Positions 1 to 9,359 of a DNA stretch of 60,234 nt are shown here, piece after piece; positions within the stretch are counted from its first letter, which is position 1, and every line of letters starts with the position of its first letter. The position numbers and the translations under genes were made by a program. Origin of the DNA: Flavobacteriales bacterium (GTDB lineage Bacteria > Bacteroidota > Bacteroidia > UBA10329); NCBI GenBank assembly GCA_021739695.1, contig JAIPBM010000029.1, positions 1 to 60,234 on the forward strand, in the 5' to 3' direction. Below the pieces are notes generated by a model. It was not told the DNA's origin, did no database searches, and saw only the letters and a program-made list of their open reading frames with translations.

Positions 1-4
1 CGTT

Positions 5-1831
5 TCAACCGAATCGTTTCTCCAACTCATCCAAGGTCATGGTGATCATGGTTGGTTTACCGCTTGGGGCAGAATAAGGAAGGTCGCAGGCAAAAAGCTC
101 GTCAATCAATTGGGTCATTTCGGCAGGTTGCAGCACTTTTCCATAATCGATGGACGCTCTGCGTGCCATTGCTTGCGCTAGTTTATCCATCTTCTTGCTG
201 GCCGTCAAATTTCCCGATTCGTTGTATTCCTCCAGAATCTCATCAATCACGTCTTTCACGTTATTCTCATTGATGTAAGTGGCCAGACCTTGCACAATGA
301 AGGTGTTCTTGCCAAATGGTTCTATGTCCATTCCTAGCAATTTCACATCATCCAAAATGCTCGAAAGTGTTTTGCTATCCGAACTGTTGAGTTCAATATT
401 TATAGGAAAAAGATGTGTCTGTTTCGGTGCTTGCTGCAATGCCAGACTCTGCACGATCTTTTCGTAAACCACCCGTTCGTGCGCCCGTTTTTGGTCAATA
501 ATGATCGTTCCTGAACGGATGCTTGTAAGAATGTACTTGCCATGGATCTGAACTGGCCGCTTTTCCACTTCGTCTCCAACTGACATTCGGCTTTGAACTG
601 TTGCCGTTTCCCGTTGTTCGGGCAATTGCTCTGGCAAACCTTCGTACAGCTTCTGCCAATTATTGTCTGACGGCTTTTCCCAACCTTCTGACCGTGTTCG
701 GGTTATGGCTGCAGAATGCGCACCTCTAGCACTAAAAGAACCTGCAGTGACAGGAAGCTCAGGTTGAAATATCCGAACATCCTTTGGTGGAGGAGGAAAG
801 TTGATGCTCATTTCCTGATTGAAATCGAGCGTAGGTGCAATATTGTATTTGCCCAATGACTGGCGAGTTGCCGAACGCAGAATGGCATAGATCGATTTCT
901 CGTCCTCGAATTTTATCTCCGTTTTGGTCGGATGAATATTGATGTCGATAAAAGATGGGTCAACTGTGAAGAAGACAAAATAGGCTGGATGGGTCTTTTG
1001 ATCGATCAGTTCATCGTATGCCGATGAAATGGCATGATTGAGGTACGAACTCCGAATAAAACGATCGTTTACAAAGAAGAATTGCTCACCACGTTTCTTG
1101 CGCGCAAATTCAGGTTTGCCAATAAAACCATCAATCTTGGCAATGCTCGTTTCTTCCTCTATCGGAACGAGTTTTTCATTGAAGCTTTTACCGAAAAGCT
1201 CCACGATACGCTGACGCAACTTGCCTGGCTTCAGATTAAAAAGCTCATCGCCATCATGATAAAGGCTCATTTCAATCTCAGTATGCGCCAACGCCACGCG
1301 GATAAATTCATCCATGATGTGACGCGTTTCCACCTGATTCGACTTCAAGAAATTCCTTCTCGCAGGAACGTTGAAGAACAGATTTTTGATAGAAATGCTC
1401 GTTCCTACAGGCGTTTGACAAGCTTCCTGTCGTTGGATCTTCGATCCTGCAATGTTTATCTGAACACCGATCGGACTTTCCTCTGTTCGGGTTTTCATTT
1501 CCACGTGTGCAATGGCAGCAATGGAAGCCATCGCTTCTCCTCGGAAACCTTTGGTTTTAATGGCAAAAAGCTGGTCGGCCGATTGGATCTTGGATGTTGC
1601 ATGACGCTCGAAACACATGCGTGCGTCATTTTCGCTCATTCCTTTTCCGTTGTCAATCACTTGCATCAGCGTTTTTCCGGCATCTTCAACCACAAGTTGA
1701 ATCTTGCTTGCGCCAGCATCCACCGAATTCTCCAACAGCTCTTTGACTGCCGATGCAGGGCGCTGAATCACCTCGCCAGCTGCTATCTGGTTGGCAACGC
1801 TATCAGGAAGTAAACGGATAATATCACTCAT
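5..1831 (-). CDS. mutL: DNA mismatch repair protein MutL
   Basis: MutL couples mismatch recognition by MutS to strand removal. The 608-residue length is normal for the family. The N-terminal GHKL ATPase is complete: the catalytic Glu lies in VKELLENSVDAGA (about residue 31), followed by DNGKGM (60-65), GFRGEA (95-100) and NIHPTK (298-303). A variable linker (about 340-425) leads to the C-terminal dimerisation domain. That domain carries DQKRAHERVVYE at 446-457, where endonuclease-type MutLs have DQHAxxExxxxE, so the His-Ala pair is Lys-Arg here while the acidic residues are kept. The ATG start fits the family N-terminus. A small membrane-protein gene lies 13 bases upstream on the same strand. 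The family call is certain; nicking activity is uncertain. Confidence 0.97.
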   Translation of the reverse strand: MSDIIRLLPDSVANQIAAGEVIQRPASAVKELLENSVDAGASKIQLVVEDAGKTLMQVIDNGKGMSENDARMCFERHATSKIQSADQLFAIKTKGFRGEAMASIAAIAHVEMKTRTEESPIGVQINIAGSKIQRQEACQTPVGTSISIKNLFFNVPARRNFLKSNQVETRHIMDEFIRVALAHTEIEMSLYHDGDELFNLKPGKLRQRIVELFGKSFNEKLVPIEEETSIAKIDGFIGKPEFARKKRGEQFFFVNDRFIRSSYLNHAISSAYDELIDQKTHPAYFVFFTVDPSFIDINIHPTKTEIKFEDEKSIYAILRSATRQSLGKYNIAPTLDFNQEMSINFPPPPKDVRIFQPELPVTAGSFSARGAHSAAITRTRSEGWEKPSDNNWQKLYEGLPEQLPEQRETATVQSRMSVGDEVEKRPVQIHGKYILTSIRSGTIIIDQKRAHERVVYEKIVQSLALQQAPKQTHLFPINIELNSSDSKTLSSILDDVKLLGMDIEPFGKNTFIVQGLATYINENNVKDVIDEILEEYNESGNLTASKKMDKLAQAMARRASIDYGKVLQPAEMTQLIDELFACDLPYSAPSGKPTMITMTLDELEKRFG

Positions 1832-1844
1832 GCAGAAACTGCGC

Positions 1845-2147
1845 TCAGCCCCAATTGAAGAAGAACCAGACCAGTCCGAAAAGGAAGCTTACGATGAGCA
1901 CCAATCGCATAGACTGTGCAGAAGATTGGGTTTTGCGCACCGAACCACCTCCTGAAGACCAACTTTTGCTAAGTTTGCCACGAAGCAATTCTCTTCTTCG
2001 TTCATCAGAAAGTTCTCCGTTCTGTTGTTCTTCAACCAAACGCTTCAGTTCTTCTTTGCGCTCTTTCTGTTGGTCGTAAATGACCGGTTTATAGTCAAAG
2101 CTGCGGTGCCTTGGCGTCTTAAACATCGATGGAATTCCAAAACTCAT
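1845..2147 (-). CDS. Small single-pass membrane protein of unknown function
   Basis: This 100-residue protein has a charged, Glu/Arg-rich helical stretch (about residues 27-60), a Ser/Gly-rich linker and one C-terminal membrane segment (about 80-97, LVLIVSFLFGLVWFFF). I recognise no enzymatic motif. It sits just upstream of mutL on the same strand and is probably co-transcribed with it. Small proteins of this shape beside mutL occur in other Bacteroidetes, so it is probably a real conserved gene, but no function can be given. The predicted topology is cytoplasmic with a C-terminal anchor. Confidence 0.75.
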   Translation of the reverse strand: MSFGIPSMFKTPRHRSFDYKPVIYDQQKERKEELKRLVEEQQNGELSDERRRELLRGKLSKSWSSGGGSVRKTQSSAQSMRLVLIVSFLFGLVWFFFNWG

Positions 2148-2239
2148 GGCCCAAATTTATCGGATCTGACAAGAATGTGTGAATAATTAAGACTTTAAAC
2201 GCAATAGCAAGGCATTTTATTTGTTCACCTTCGAAGAAT

Positions 2240-5167
2240 ATGAAGGGAATGAGAACGGTCGGCTGTTGGGTATTTATGTTAATCGTGTTCAGATCAGCGA
2301 TGGTCTCAGCACAGGTGAAACCTGTTTTTTACAATCATAACAAACAAGCTTGGGTTGATTCCGTTTTCAAAAGTCTAACTCCAGATGAGCGGCTTGGCCA
2401 ACTTTTTATGGTGGCTGCGTATTCAAACCGCGATTCGAGCCATGTGGCCGAGCTGGAAAAACTAATACGAGAGAATAAGATAGGTGGCCTTATTTACTTT
2501 CAGGGAGGACCGGTTAGGCAAGCTAAAATGTGCAATTATCTGCAGTCGATTTCCGATGTGCCGATGATGATTGCGATGGATGCCGAGTGGGGAATAGGCA
2601 TGCGTTTGGACAGCACGATTGACTATCCGCGATCCATGACCTTGGGAGCCATACAAGATGACAAGTTGCTCTATGATTTTGGAGCAGAAACAGCCCGCCA
2701 AATGAAACGCATGGGCATGCACGTCAACTTTGCACCTGTGGTTGATGTGAATAGCAACGCGGAAAATCCTGTTATCGGAACACGAAGCTTTGGCGAGAAT
2801 AAGATCAAAGTGGCCCAAAAGGGAATTGCCGTGATGAAAGGCATGCAGGAAAACGGCATTCTTGCTTGCGCCAAACACTTTCCTGGTCATGGCGATACTG
2901 ATTCTGATTCGCATCTCACGCTTCCTGTGATCAATCATCCATACGAACGAATTGATTCATTGGAGCTTTATCCTTTCAAGCAAATGATCAAGGAAGGGAT
3001 TGGAAGTATGATGGTGGCGCACCTCTACATTCCACAGTTGGATACAACTACAAATCAAGCTTCTACGCTTAGTCCCAAAATTGTGAATGGCCTCTTGAAA
3101 GACACGCTTGGTTTCGAAGGATTGATCTTTACCGATGCCTTGAATATGAAAGGTGTCAGCAAGTTTTACCAACCCGGTGAGGTGGAATTGAAGGCCTTAC
3201 TTGCTGGCAATGACGTGATGGAATTTGCTGAAGATGTTCCTAAAGCCATGGAGCTTATCAGGCAGGCCGTAAACGATGGGGTAATTACGCAAGAGGAAAT
3301 TGACAAACGCTGTCTGAAAGTGCTGAATGCAAAGGCTTGGTTCGGGTTGGATCGGTATAAACCTATTCCGCTCAAGAACCTTACAGCCGATTTGAACAAT
3401 AGCCAAGCTCGCGCAGTCGATAACAAGTTAGTGGCCAATTCAATCACGCTGCTTATCAACAAGAACGCAATTCCTGTTCAGAATTTAGACTCAGAAAGCA
3501 TCGCTTCATTGGTGATTGGAGATGATCCGGAAAATGCATTTCAGCAGATGCTTTCCAAGTATGCCCCGATCAATCATTTTTCAATTTCCACCAGTGCATC
3601 GGACGATGAATATTGGTCCATTCTGAATCAATTGAAAGACTATGATAAGGTTATTGTGAGTGTTCATGGATTGAATAATAGTCGACCTAAAAATTACGGA
3701 ATTACTCAGAAATTGATTGATGCCATTAGTGAATTGACCTTTAGTACGCAATTGATTGTCAATGTTTTTGGAAATCCGTATGCTTTGGGAAGATTGCCTG
3801 GAATAGAACATGCAAACGCACTTTTATTTTCGTACGAGCAATCGGATGTAGCTGAACAGATGGCAGCTCAGGCCATTTTTGGGGGCATTGGCATTTCGGG
3901 CAAAATGCCGGTAACCGCCAATGCGCAATATCCATACGGTAGCGGACTGAAAACCGAAAAAACACGTTTGGCTTACGGAGAACCTGCGCAAGTTGGGCTC
4001 AACGAATTGGAATTGGCCAAGATCGATTCTATCACCTTGGATGCTATTGCAGCCAAAGCAACTCCGGGCGCACAACTGTTGGTTGCCAAAGATGGCGTGG
4101 TGGTTTACCAGAAGAATTTTGGATATCAGACCTATGCCAACGAGCAAGCCGTTCGTTGGGATGACGTGTATGATCTTGCTTCAATAACCAAGATCGGAGC
4201 TTCGCTTGTTTCGTTCATGCAATTGGTAGATAAAGGTGAAGTGTCGGTTGATGATAAGGTTTCGGAACACCTTTTAGAACTTAAACGAACCAACAAAAAG
4301 GACATCACCTTTCGCAATATGCTGGCGCATTATGCTCAATTGCAGGCTTGGATTCCGTTTTACACCAAAACGCTTAAAAACGGAGCACCTGATAGCCTTT
4401 ACTATCGCAAGGTCAAATCACCCGAATTTCCGCATCATGTAGCACAAAACCTCTACATGAGAAAGGATTATCCTGATTCAATCTATCGAATCATCAACGA
4501 ATCGAAACTGCTGGATAAAAAGCAATACAAATACAGCGACCTTGGATATTACTACATGAAAAAAGTGGTTAGGCTGGAATCAGGAAAACCGTTGGATGAA
4601 TATGCCACCACCAACTTCTATCGGCCGCTTGGACTGACTACAATGGGATTCCAACCACGCGAACGCTTTGAATTGAACAGGATTGTGCCTACGGAATACG
4701 ATATGACTTTCCGAAAGCAATTGGTGCAAGGCGATGTGCATGATCCGGGTGCAGCCATGTTGGGCGGAGTTGGCGGCCACGCAGGTTTGTTCTCCGATGC
4801 AAACGACCTTGCGGTTATGATGCAACTCTTCTTGAACAAAGGAACATACGGAGGCAAGCGATACATTTCTGAGAAAACGGTGAACGAATTCACCAAATGT
4901 CAGTTCTGTAAAAGTGGAAATCGAAGAGGAATTGGGTTTGATAAACCCGAACCTAGTGGTGGCGGTCCAACATGTGAGTGTGTTTCTATGCTCAGTTTCG
5001 GACATACTGGTTTTACAGGAACAATGGCTTGGGCCGATCCAGACAAGAATATCGTTTACATCTTTTTATCTAACCGTGTTTATCCAGATGCGGACAACAG
5101 TAAACTCTTGAAAATGGATGTTCGGACCAAAATCCAGCAAGTAATCTACGATTCGATTGTAGAGTAA
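2240..5167 (+). CDS. Fused glycoside hydrolase family 3 and beta-lactamase-family serine hydrolase
   Basis: An N-terminal signal peptide (MLIVFRSAMVSAQ region, cut near residue 25) precedes a GH3 domain of the beta-N-acetylhexosaminidase type. That domain has the signature KHFPGHGDTDSDSH at 212-225 and the likely nucleophile Asp299 in FTDALNMKG. A GH3 C-terminal alpha/beta domain (about 390-580) follows. The last 370 residues form a class C beta-lactamase/esterase-type domain with SITK (SxxK, about 649), YSD (about 764) and HTG (about 920). The protein is probably exported to the periplasm or surface and acts on peptidoglycan or chitin-derived amino sugars. The serine-hydrolase half could be a carboxypeptidase or an esterase. 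GH3/beta-lactamase fusions are known in Bacteroidetes. All catalytic residues I looked for are present in both halves. Confidence 0.9.
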   Translation: MKGMRTVGCWVFMLIVFRSAMVSAQVKPVFYNHNKQAWVDSVFKSLTPDERLGQLFMVAAYSNRDSSHVAELEKLIRENKIGGLIYFQGGPVRQAKMCNYLQSISDVPMMIAMDAEWGIGMRLDSTIDYPRSMTLGAIQDDKLLYDFGAETARQMKRMGMHVNFAPVVDVNSNAENPVIGTRSFGENKIKVAQKGIAVMKGMQENGILACAKHFPGHGDTDSDSHLTLPVINHPYERIDSLELYPFKQMIKEGIGSMMVAHLYIPQLDTTTNQASTLSPKIVNGLLKDTLGFEGLIFTDALNMKGVSKFYQPGEVELKALLAGNDVMEFAEDVPKAMELIRQAVNDGVITQEEIDKRCLKVLNAKAWFGLDRYKPIPLKNLTADLNNSQARAVDNKLVANSITLLINKNAIPVQNLDSESIASLVIGDDPENAFQQMLSKYAPINHFSISTSASDDEYWSILNQLKDYDKVIVSVHGLNNSRPKNYGITQKLIDAISELTFSTQLIVNVFGNPYALGRLPGIEHANALLFSYEQSDVAEQMAAQAIFGGIGISGKMPVTANAQYPYGSGLKTEKTRLAYGEPAQVGLNELELAKIDSITLDAIAAKATPGAQLLVAKDGVVVYQKNFGYQTYANEQAVRWDDVYDLASITKIGASLVSFMQLVDKGEVSVDDKVSEHLLELKRTNKKDITFRNMLAHYAQLQAWIPFYTKTLKNGAPDSLYYRKVKSPEFPHHVAQNLYMRKDYPDSIYRIINESKLLDKKQYKYSDLGYYYMKKVVRLESGKPLDEYATTNFYRPLGLTTMGFQPRERFELNRIVPTEYDMTFRKQLVQGDVHDPGAAMLGGVGGHAGLFSDANDLAVMMQLFLNKGTYGGKRYISEKTVNEFTKCQFCKSGNRRGIGFDKPEPSGGGPTCECVSMLSFGHTGFTGTMAWADPDKNIVYIFLSNRVYPDADNSKLLKMDVRTKIQQVIYDSIVE

Positions 5168-5270
5168 AATCGATGCTTTCGGGCAAGTTTCCGATGGTTT
5201 TTGAACTTAATTGTGACTATTGCTTCATCTTTATGTGACCTAAGTTTCTAAACGAAGCTTTTAGTGTCTG

Positions 5271-5278
5271 TAGTTTTG
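5271..5278 (+). promoter_or_regulatory. Candidate -7 element TAGTTTTG
   Basis: TAGTTTTG matches the Bacteroidetes -7 consensus TAnnTTTG. It lies about 40 bases before the start of the MBL-rhodanese gene. A TTTC at about 5245 is near where the -33 TTTG box would be. This is pattern matching only. Confidence 0.35.
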
Positions 5279-5319
5279 TCTAAGAATCTTGAGAGTTTCA
5301 ACATATTAAAACATATACC

Positions 5320-6744
5320 ATGAAAGTAGAACAATTGTATACCGGATGTTTGGCTCACGGAGCTTACTACATCGAAAGCAATGGCGAAGCAGCCATCATT
5401 GATCCATTACGCGAAGTGCAACAGTACATTGACATGGCTGAAGCGCGAGGCGCGAAGATCAAGTACATTTTTGAAACGCATTTTCATGCAGATTTCGTTT
5501 CAGGACACGTGGATCTGGCCAAGAAAACAGGCGCACCGATTGTTTATGGTCCAACGCAAATGGAAACTGGATTTACAGTTTACGTGGCAAAGGATGGTGA
5601 GAATTTCCCATTGGGAAATGCCAATATCAAGTTGATTCATACACCTGGTCATACCATGGAAAGCAGCTGCTTTCTTCTAACGAACGAAGAAGGTAAGGAA
5701 GAGGCCATTTTTACGGGCGATACGCTTTTCATTGGAGACGTAGGTCGTCCGGATCTTGCACAGCACGTAATTGCTGATCTCACACAGGAAAAATTGGCCA
5801 ATCACCTGTTCGATTCGCTTCGAAACAAGTTGATGCCGCTAAATGATGACATCATTGTTTATCCAGGTCATGGCGCTGGAAGTGCTTGCGGAAAGAATAT
5901 GAGCAAAGAGACTTCTGATACGCTTGGCAATCAGAAAAAGACCAATTACGCTTTGCGTGCCGATATGACGCGCGAAGAATTCGTGAAAGAACTGCTCACA
6001 GGTTTGACTGCTCCTCCGTCATACTTTCCAAAGAATGTGGTTATGAACATTCAAGGTTATGATTCATTCGATAACGTAATGAGCCGCGGAATTAAGCCGC
6101 TGTCACCACGTGAGTTTGAAGCAGCCATGGAAGAAACAGGTGCCGTTGTCATTGACACACGTAAAGCACAGGATTTCGCCAAAGGATTCATTCCAAATTC
6201 ATACAGCATTGGAATTGATGGAAGCTTTGCCGTTTGGGTTGGTACATTGATCACCGATATCACTCAGAAGATTCTTTTGGTTGGCGATGCAGAGCGAATT
6301 CCTGAAGTAGTGACGCGCTTGGCCAGAGTAGGATACGATCATGCCATCGGATACCTGAATGGAGGCGTGGAAGCTTGGACAGCGGATGGAAAAGCGGTCG
6401 ATACGATTGAATCTGTTTCTGCTGCTGAGTTTGCTGCTAGAGAAGAAGCTGATAAAAGCATCAAGATCGTTGATGTGCGTAAGAAGAGCGAATACGATTC
6501 AGAGCATATTGTAAATGCCTTGAATGCTCCTTTGGATTACATCAACGATAGCATGACCAAATTGAACAAGAACGAAACCTACTATGTGCATTGCGCTGGT
6601 GGTTACCGTTCAATGATCTTCACATCCATTCTTCGATCAAAAGGATACAATAATCTAATTGATGTCGATGGTGGTTTCAACGCTATCAAAGACAGCGGAA
6701 AATTTGAAGTGACAGCTTATGTATGTCCAACAACATTGCTTTAA
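5320..6744 (+). CDS. MBL-fold persulfide dioxygenase-like protein with two rhodanese domains
   Basis: The N-terminal metallo-beta-lactamase domain (about 1-240) carries THFHADFVSGH (53-63), HTPGHTMES, FTGDTLFIGDVGRPDL and YPGHGAGSACG, the pattern of the ETHE1/CstB-like sulfur-oxidising group. Two rhodanese domains follow. The first (about 265-360) has no cysteine at its active-site loop (LLVGDAER) and must be non-catalytic. The second (about 375-465) has an intact loop HCAGGYRS. The likely role is oxidation or transfer of persulfide sulfur, with the catalytic rhodanese passing sulfur to or from the iron-containing MBL centre. No signal peptide, so it is cytoplasmic. It is followed 26 bases later by a single-domain rhodanese and probably shares its transcript, which ends at the hairpin near 7070. 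Confidence 0.9.
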   Translation: MKVEQLYTGCLAHGAYYIESNGEAAIIDPLREVQQYIDMAEARGAKIKYIFETHFHADFVSGHVDLAKKTGAPIVYGPTQMETGFTVYVAKDGENFPLGNANIKLIHTPGHTMESSCFLLTNEEGKEEAIFTGDTLFIGDVGRPDLAQHVIADLTQEKLANHLFDSLRNKLMPLNDDIIVYPGHGAGSACGKNMSKETSDTLGNQKKTNYALRADMTREEFVKELLTGLTAPPSYFPKNVVMNIQGYDSFDNVMSRGIKPLSPREFEAAMEETGAVVIDTRKAQDFAKGFIPNSYSIGIDGSFAVWVGTLITDITQKILLVGDAERIPEVVTRLARVGYDHAIGYLNGGVEAWTADGKAVDTIESVSAAEFAAREEADKSIKIVDVRKKSEYDSEHIVNALNAPLDYINDSMTKLNKNETYYVHCAGGYRSMIFTSILRSKGYNNLIDVDGGFNAIKDSGKFEVTAYVCPTTLL

Positions 6745-6770
6745 TCATTAATCAAACAAACAGAATAGAC

Positions 6771-7034
6771 ATGAATAATACAGGCTATACCATTGTGGAT
6801 GTTCGCAGTCCGATGGAATTTCAAGGAGGTCATGTGGCAGGAAGCGTCAATATTCCGCTACAGGAAGTTCCAGATAGGGTAGAAGAGTTTGCAAATATGA
6901 AGCAGCCGTTATTGTTGTGCTGCGCTAGCGGAAACCGAAGTGGACAAGCGGTAGCATTCCTACACCAGCAAGGAGTAGAGTGTGAGAACGGTGGAGGCTG
7001 GATGGATGTGAACTATCGTTTGCAGCACGCCTAA
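6771..7034 (+). CDS. Single-domain rhodanese
   Basis: An 88-residue rhodanese-like sulfurtransferase with DVRSPMEFQGGHVAGSVNIP near the N-terminus and the active-site loop CCASGNRSG near residue 60. The ATG at 6771 was chosen over the in-frame ATG at 6723: the upstream one overlaps the preceding gene and adds 16 residues with no rhodanese similarity. It is cytoplasmic. Its position after the MBL-rhodanese protein suggests it supplies or accepts persulfide sulfur in the same detoxification route. Confidence 0.88.
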   Translation: MNNTGYTIVDVRSPMEFQGGHVAGSVNIPLQEVPDRVEEFANMKQPLLLCCASGNRSGQAVAFLHQQGVECENGGGWMDVNYRLQHA

Positions 7035-7055
7035 GTACACGTACTGAACAGATTG

Positions 7056-7093
7056 AACGCCACCATGACGCAAGTTGTGGTGGCGTTTCTGTT
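7056..7093 (+). terminator. Rho-independent terminator after the rhodanese gene
   Basis: AACGCCACCA (7056-7065) pairs perfectly with TGGTGGCGTT (7078-7087) around a 12-base loop. A T-rich stretch (TCTGTTTT) follows. It closes the sulfur-metabolism transcription unit. Confidence 0.75.
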
Positions 7094-7156
7094 TTAGAGA
7101 TCAGAACTACATCTACTTTTCTATACCTTCAATGCTACAAATTGAACCTCAGCATC

Positions 7157-9355
7157 ATGCGGATTTTTACTCTTACAATTCTCCTTTTAAGTTCGTTTTC
7201 ACAGGCATTTTCTCAGCAGCATTCCGTGGCTAGGCGATGGAATGAAGTGCTGCTGGAAGCCATCCGAAATGATTATGCACGTCCAACCATTCACGCACGC
7301 AATCTGTTCCATACATCCATCGCGTTGTACGACAGTTGGGCCATCTTCGATCCCGTGGCAGAACCTTACATGCTTGGTAAAGTGGTACACGATTTCAACT
7401 GTCCATTCAATGGAATCACAGGTCCAACAGATATTCAATCCGCACAAGAAGAAACTATGAGTTACGCTGCCTACAGGTTACTGTCGCATCGTTTTATCAA
7501 TTCGCCCAATCCAACAGAAAATCAGATGCGTTTCGATACGCTGATGGCGAATTTGGGCTACGATATCAACTTTACATCAACCGATTATTCTAACGGTTCG
7601 TATGCTGCATTGGGAAACCATTTGGCAGCAAATCTGATTGCTTACGGGTTCCAAGATGGCTCCAACGAAACTGGAGGTTATGCCAATCAGCATTATGTGC
7701 CTCTCAATCCAACCTTGGTTCCTATTGTACCAGGAAATCCAGATATAATTGATGCCAATAGATGGCAACCGCTCACGCTTCAAGTTTACATTGACCAAGC
7801 TGGAAATGTTTATCCCTTGAGTACGCCAACGTTCTTAGGTCCAGAATGGGGCGAAGTTGATGCGTTTGCACTTGATCAGGCTGACCTTTCCGTTCATACG
7901 CGCGATGGCTATGATTATCAGGTGTATCACGATCCTGGTTCTCCACCGATGATGGATACCGCCAACGTGACTGGACTTGCCGAGATGTATCAATGGAGTT
8001 TTGAGTTGGTAGCTGTTTGGTCTTCGCATTTGAGCAGTGGTGATACAACTACGTGGGATATCTCACCAGCTTCAATCGGGAACGTTCAACAATACCCGAC
8101 CAATTTCTACGATCACACACAGTTTTACGATTTGCTGAATGGAGGCGATATCAGCATCGGGTATTCAGTGAATCCATACACTGGTCAACCATACACACCA
8201 CAGGTAGTGAAACGCGGTGATTACGCGCGTGTTTTGGCAGAGTTTTGGGCTGATGGACCAGCCTCGGAAACACCGCCTGGACATTGGTTTACGATTCTAA
8301 ATTACGTCAATGATCATCCATTGTTTGAAAAGCGCTATATGGGCGCTGGGCCGATTCTTCCAGATCTGGAATGGGACGTGAAAGCGTATTTCACCATGGC
8401 AGGAACTGTGCACGATGCTGCAGTTAGTGCTTGGGGTGTAAAAGGTTGGTACGACTTTATTCGTCCGATTTCCGCCATTCGATTCATGGCCGATCTTGGT
8501 CAATCATCCTTTCCAGATTCGGTTCATTATCATCCTGCCGGATTGAAATTGCACGAAAATATTGTGGAACTGGTAGATTCTTCCGATGCATTGGCTGGAG
8601 CAACCTATCAGCACGTAGGAAAGATCAAAATGAATGTTTGGCGCGGCCACGATTACATTACCAACACCGCAACGGATACGGCAGGAGTGGGCTGGATTCT
8701 CGCTGAAGATTGGTGGCCATATCAACGACCATCGTTCGTTACTCCACCTTTTGCCGGTTTTGTTTCCGGTCACTCTACGTTCTCGCGTGCTGCCGCAGAA
8801 GTAATGACCTCACTAACTGGCAATGCTTATTTTCCAGGAGGTATGGGTGAGTTTCATGCGCCAATGAATGAGTTTCTTGTGTTTGAAGATGGACCAAGCA
8901 CAGATGTTACGCTTCAGTGGGCTACATACCGCGATGCATCCGATCAGTGTAGTCTTTCGCGTATTTGGGGAGGAATTCATCCAACCTTAGATGATATTCC
9001 TGGGAGATTTATGGGGATGGAAATCGGTCACGATGCTTTCGATTTTGCACATCAGTATTTTGAGGGAAACGCTGTGGTCACCAATATTTCTGACGTTGAA
9101 AAGGAAGATGCGCTCATTTTTCCGAATCCATCGCATAATGGAATCGTCTCCATCCATTGTGAAGAACAAACCGAAAGAATGGATGTTTCCGTGTTTGATG
9201 TGAGCGGAAAATGTTGTTTTAAAAGCTCTGTTTTAACCAATGGAAAATCGGAAGTGATTTCACTCGACCTTCATCAATTGCAATCAGGATTGTATCTGGT
9301 TGAAGTTAATTCGGATGGCAAACGTTCAAGTCATCGGGTTTCTCTTCTGAACTAA
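7157..9355 (+). CDS. Secreted vanadium-dependent haloperoxidase/PAP2-family protein with T9SS sorting domain
   Basis: After a signal peptide (MRIFTLTILLLSSFSQAFSQ) the protein holds all three PAP2/vanadium-haloperoxidase motifs in order: KGWYDFIRP (KxxxxxxRP), VSGHSTFSRA (SGH) and SRIWGGIHPTLD (SRxxxGxHxxxD). These bind vanadate or phosphate, and the His of the third motif is the covalent-site residue in the family. The last 75 residues are a T9SS type A sorting domain (PNPSHNGIVSI to HRVSLL). Substrate and activity (halide oxidation or phosphatase) cannot be told apart from sequence. The ATG at 7157 is preferred over the TTG 15 bases earlier because it gives a clean signal peptide. The next two genes follow at 4-base gaps. 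Confidence 0.88.
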   Translation: MRIFTLTILLLSSFSQAFSQQHSVARRWNEVLLEAIRNDYARPTIHARNLFHTSIALYDSWAIFDPVAEPYMLGKVVHDFNCPFNGITGPTDIQSAQEETMSYAAYRLLSHRFINSPNPTENQMRFDTLMANLGYDINFTSTDYSNGSYAALGNHLAANLIAYGFQDGSNETGGYANQHYVPLNPTLVPIVPGNPDIIDANRWQPLTLQVYIDQAGNVYPLSTPTFLGPEWGEVDAFALDQADLSVHTRDGYDYQVYHDPGSPPMMDTANVTGLAEMYQWSFELVAVWSSHLSSGDTTTWDISPASIGNVQQYPTNFYDHTQFYDLLNGGDISIGYSVNPYTGQPYTPQVVKRGDYARVLAEFWADGPASETPPGHWFTILNYVNDHPLFEKRYMGAGPILPDLEWDVKAYFTMAGTVHDAAVSAWGVKGWYDFIRPISAIRFMADLGQSSFPDSVHYHPAGLKLHENIVELVDSSDALAGATYQHVGKIKMNVWRGHDYITNTATDTAGVGWILAEDWWPYQRPSFVTPPFAGFVSGHSTFSRAAAEVMTSLTGNAYFPGGMGEFHAPMNEFLVFEDGPSTDVTLQWATYRDASDQCSLSRIWGGIHPTLDDIPGRFMGMEIGHDAFDFAHQYFEGNAVVTNISDVEKEDALIFPNPSHNGIVSIHCEEQTERMDVSVFDVSGKCCFKSSVLTNGKSEVISLDLHQLQSGLYLVEVNSDGKRSSHRVSLLN

Positions 9356-9359
9356 TCGG

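Noticed and set aside
1034-1813. 259-residue plus-strand frame opposite mutL
   Set aside because: It is the antisense shadow of mutL, which has all its family motifs.
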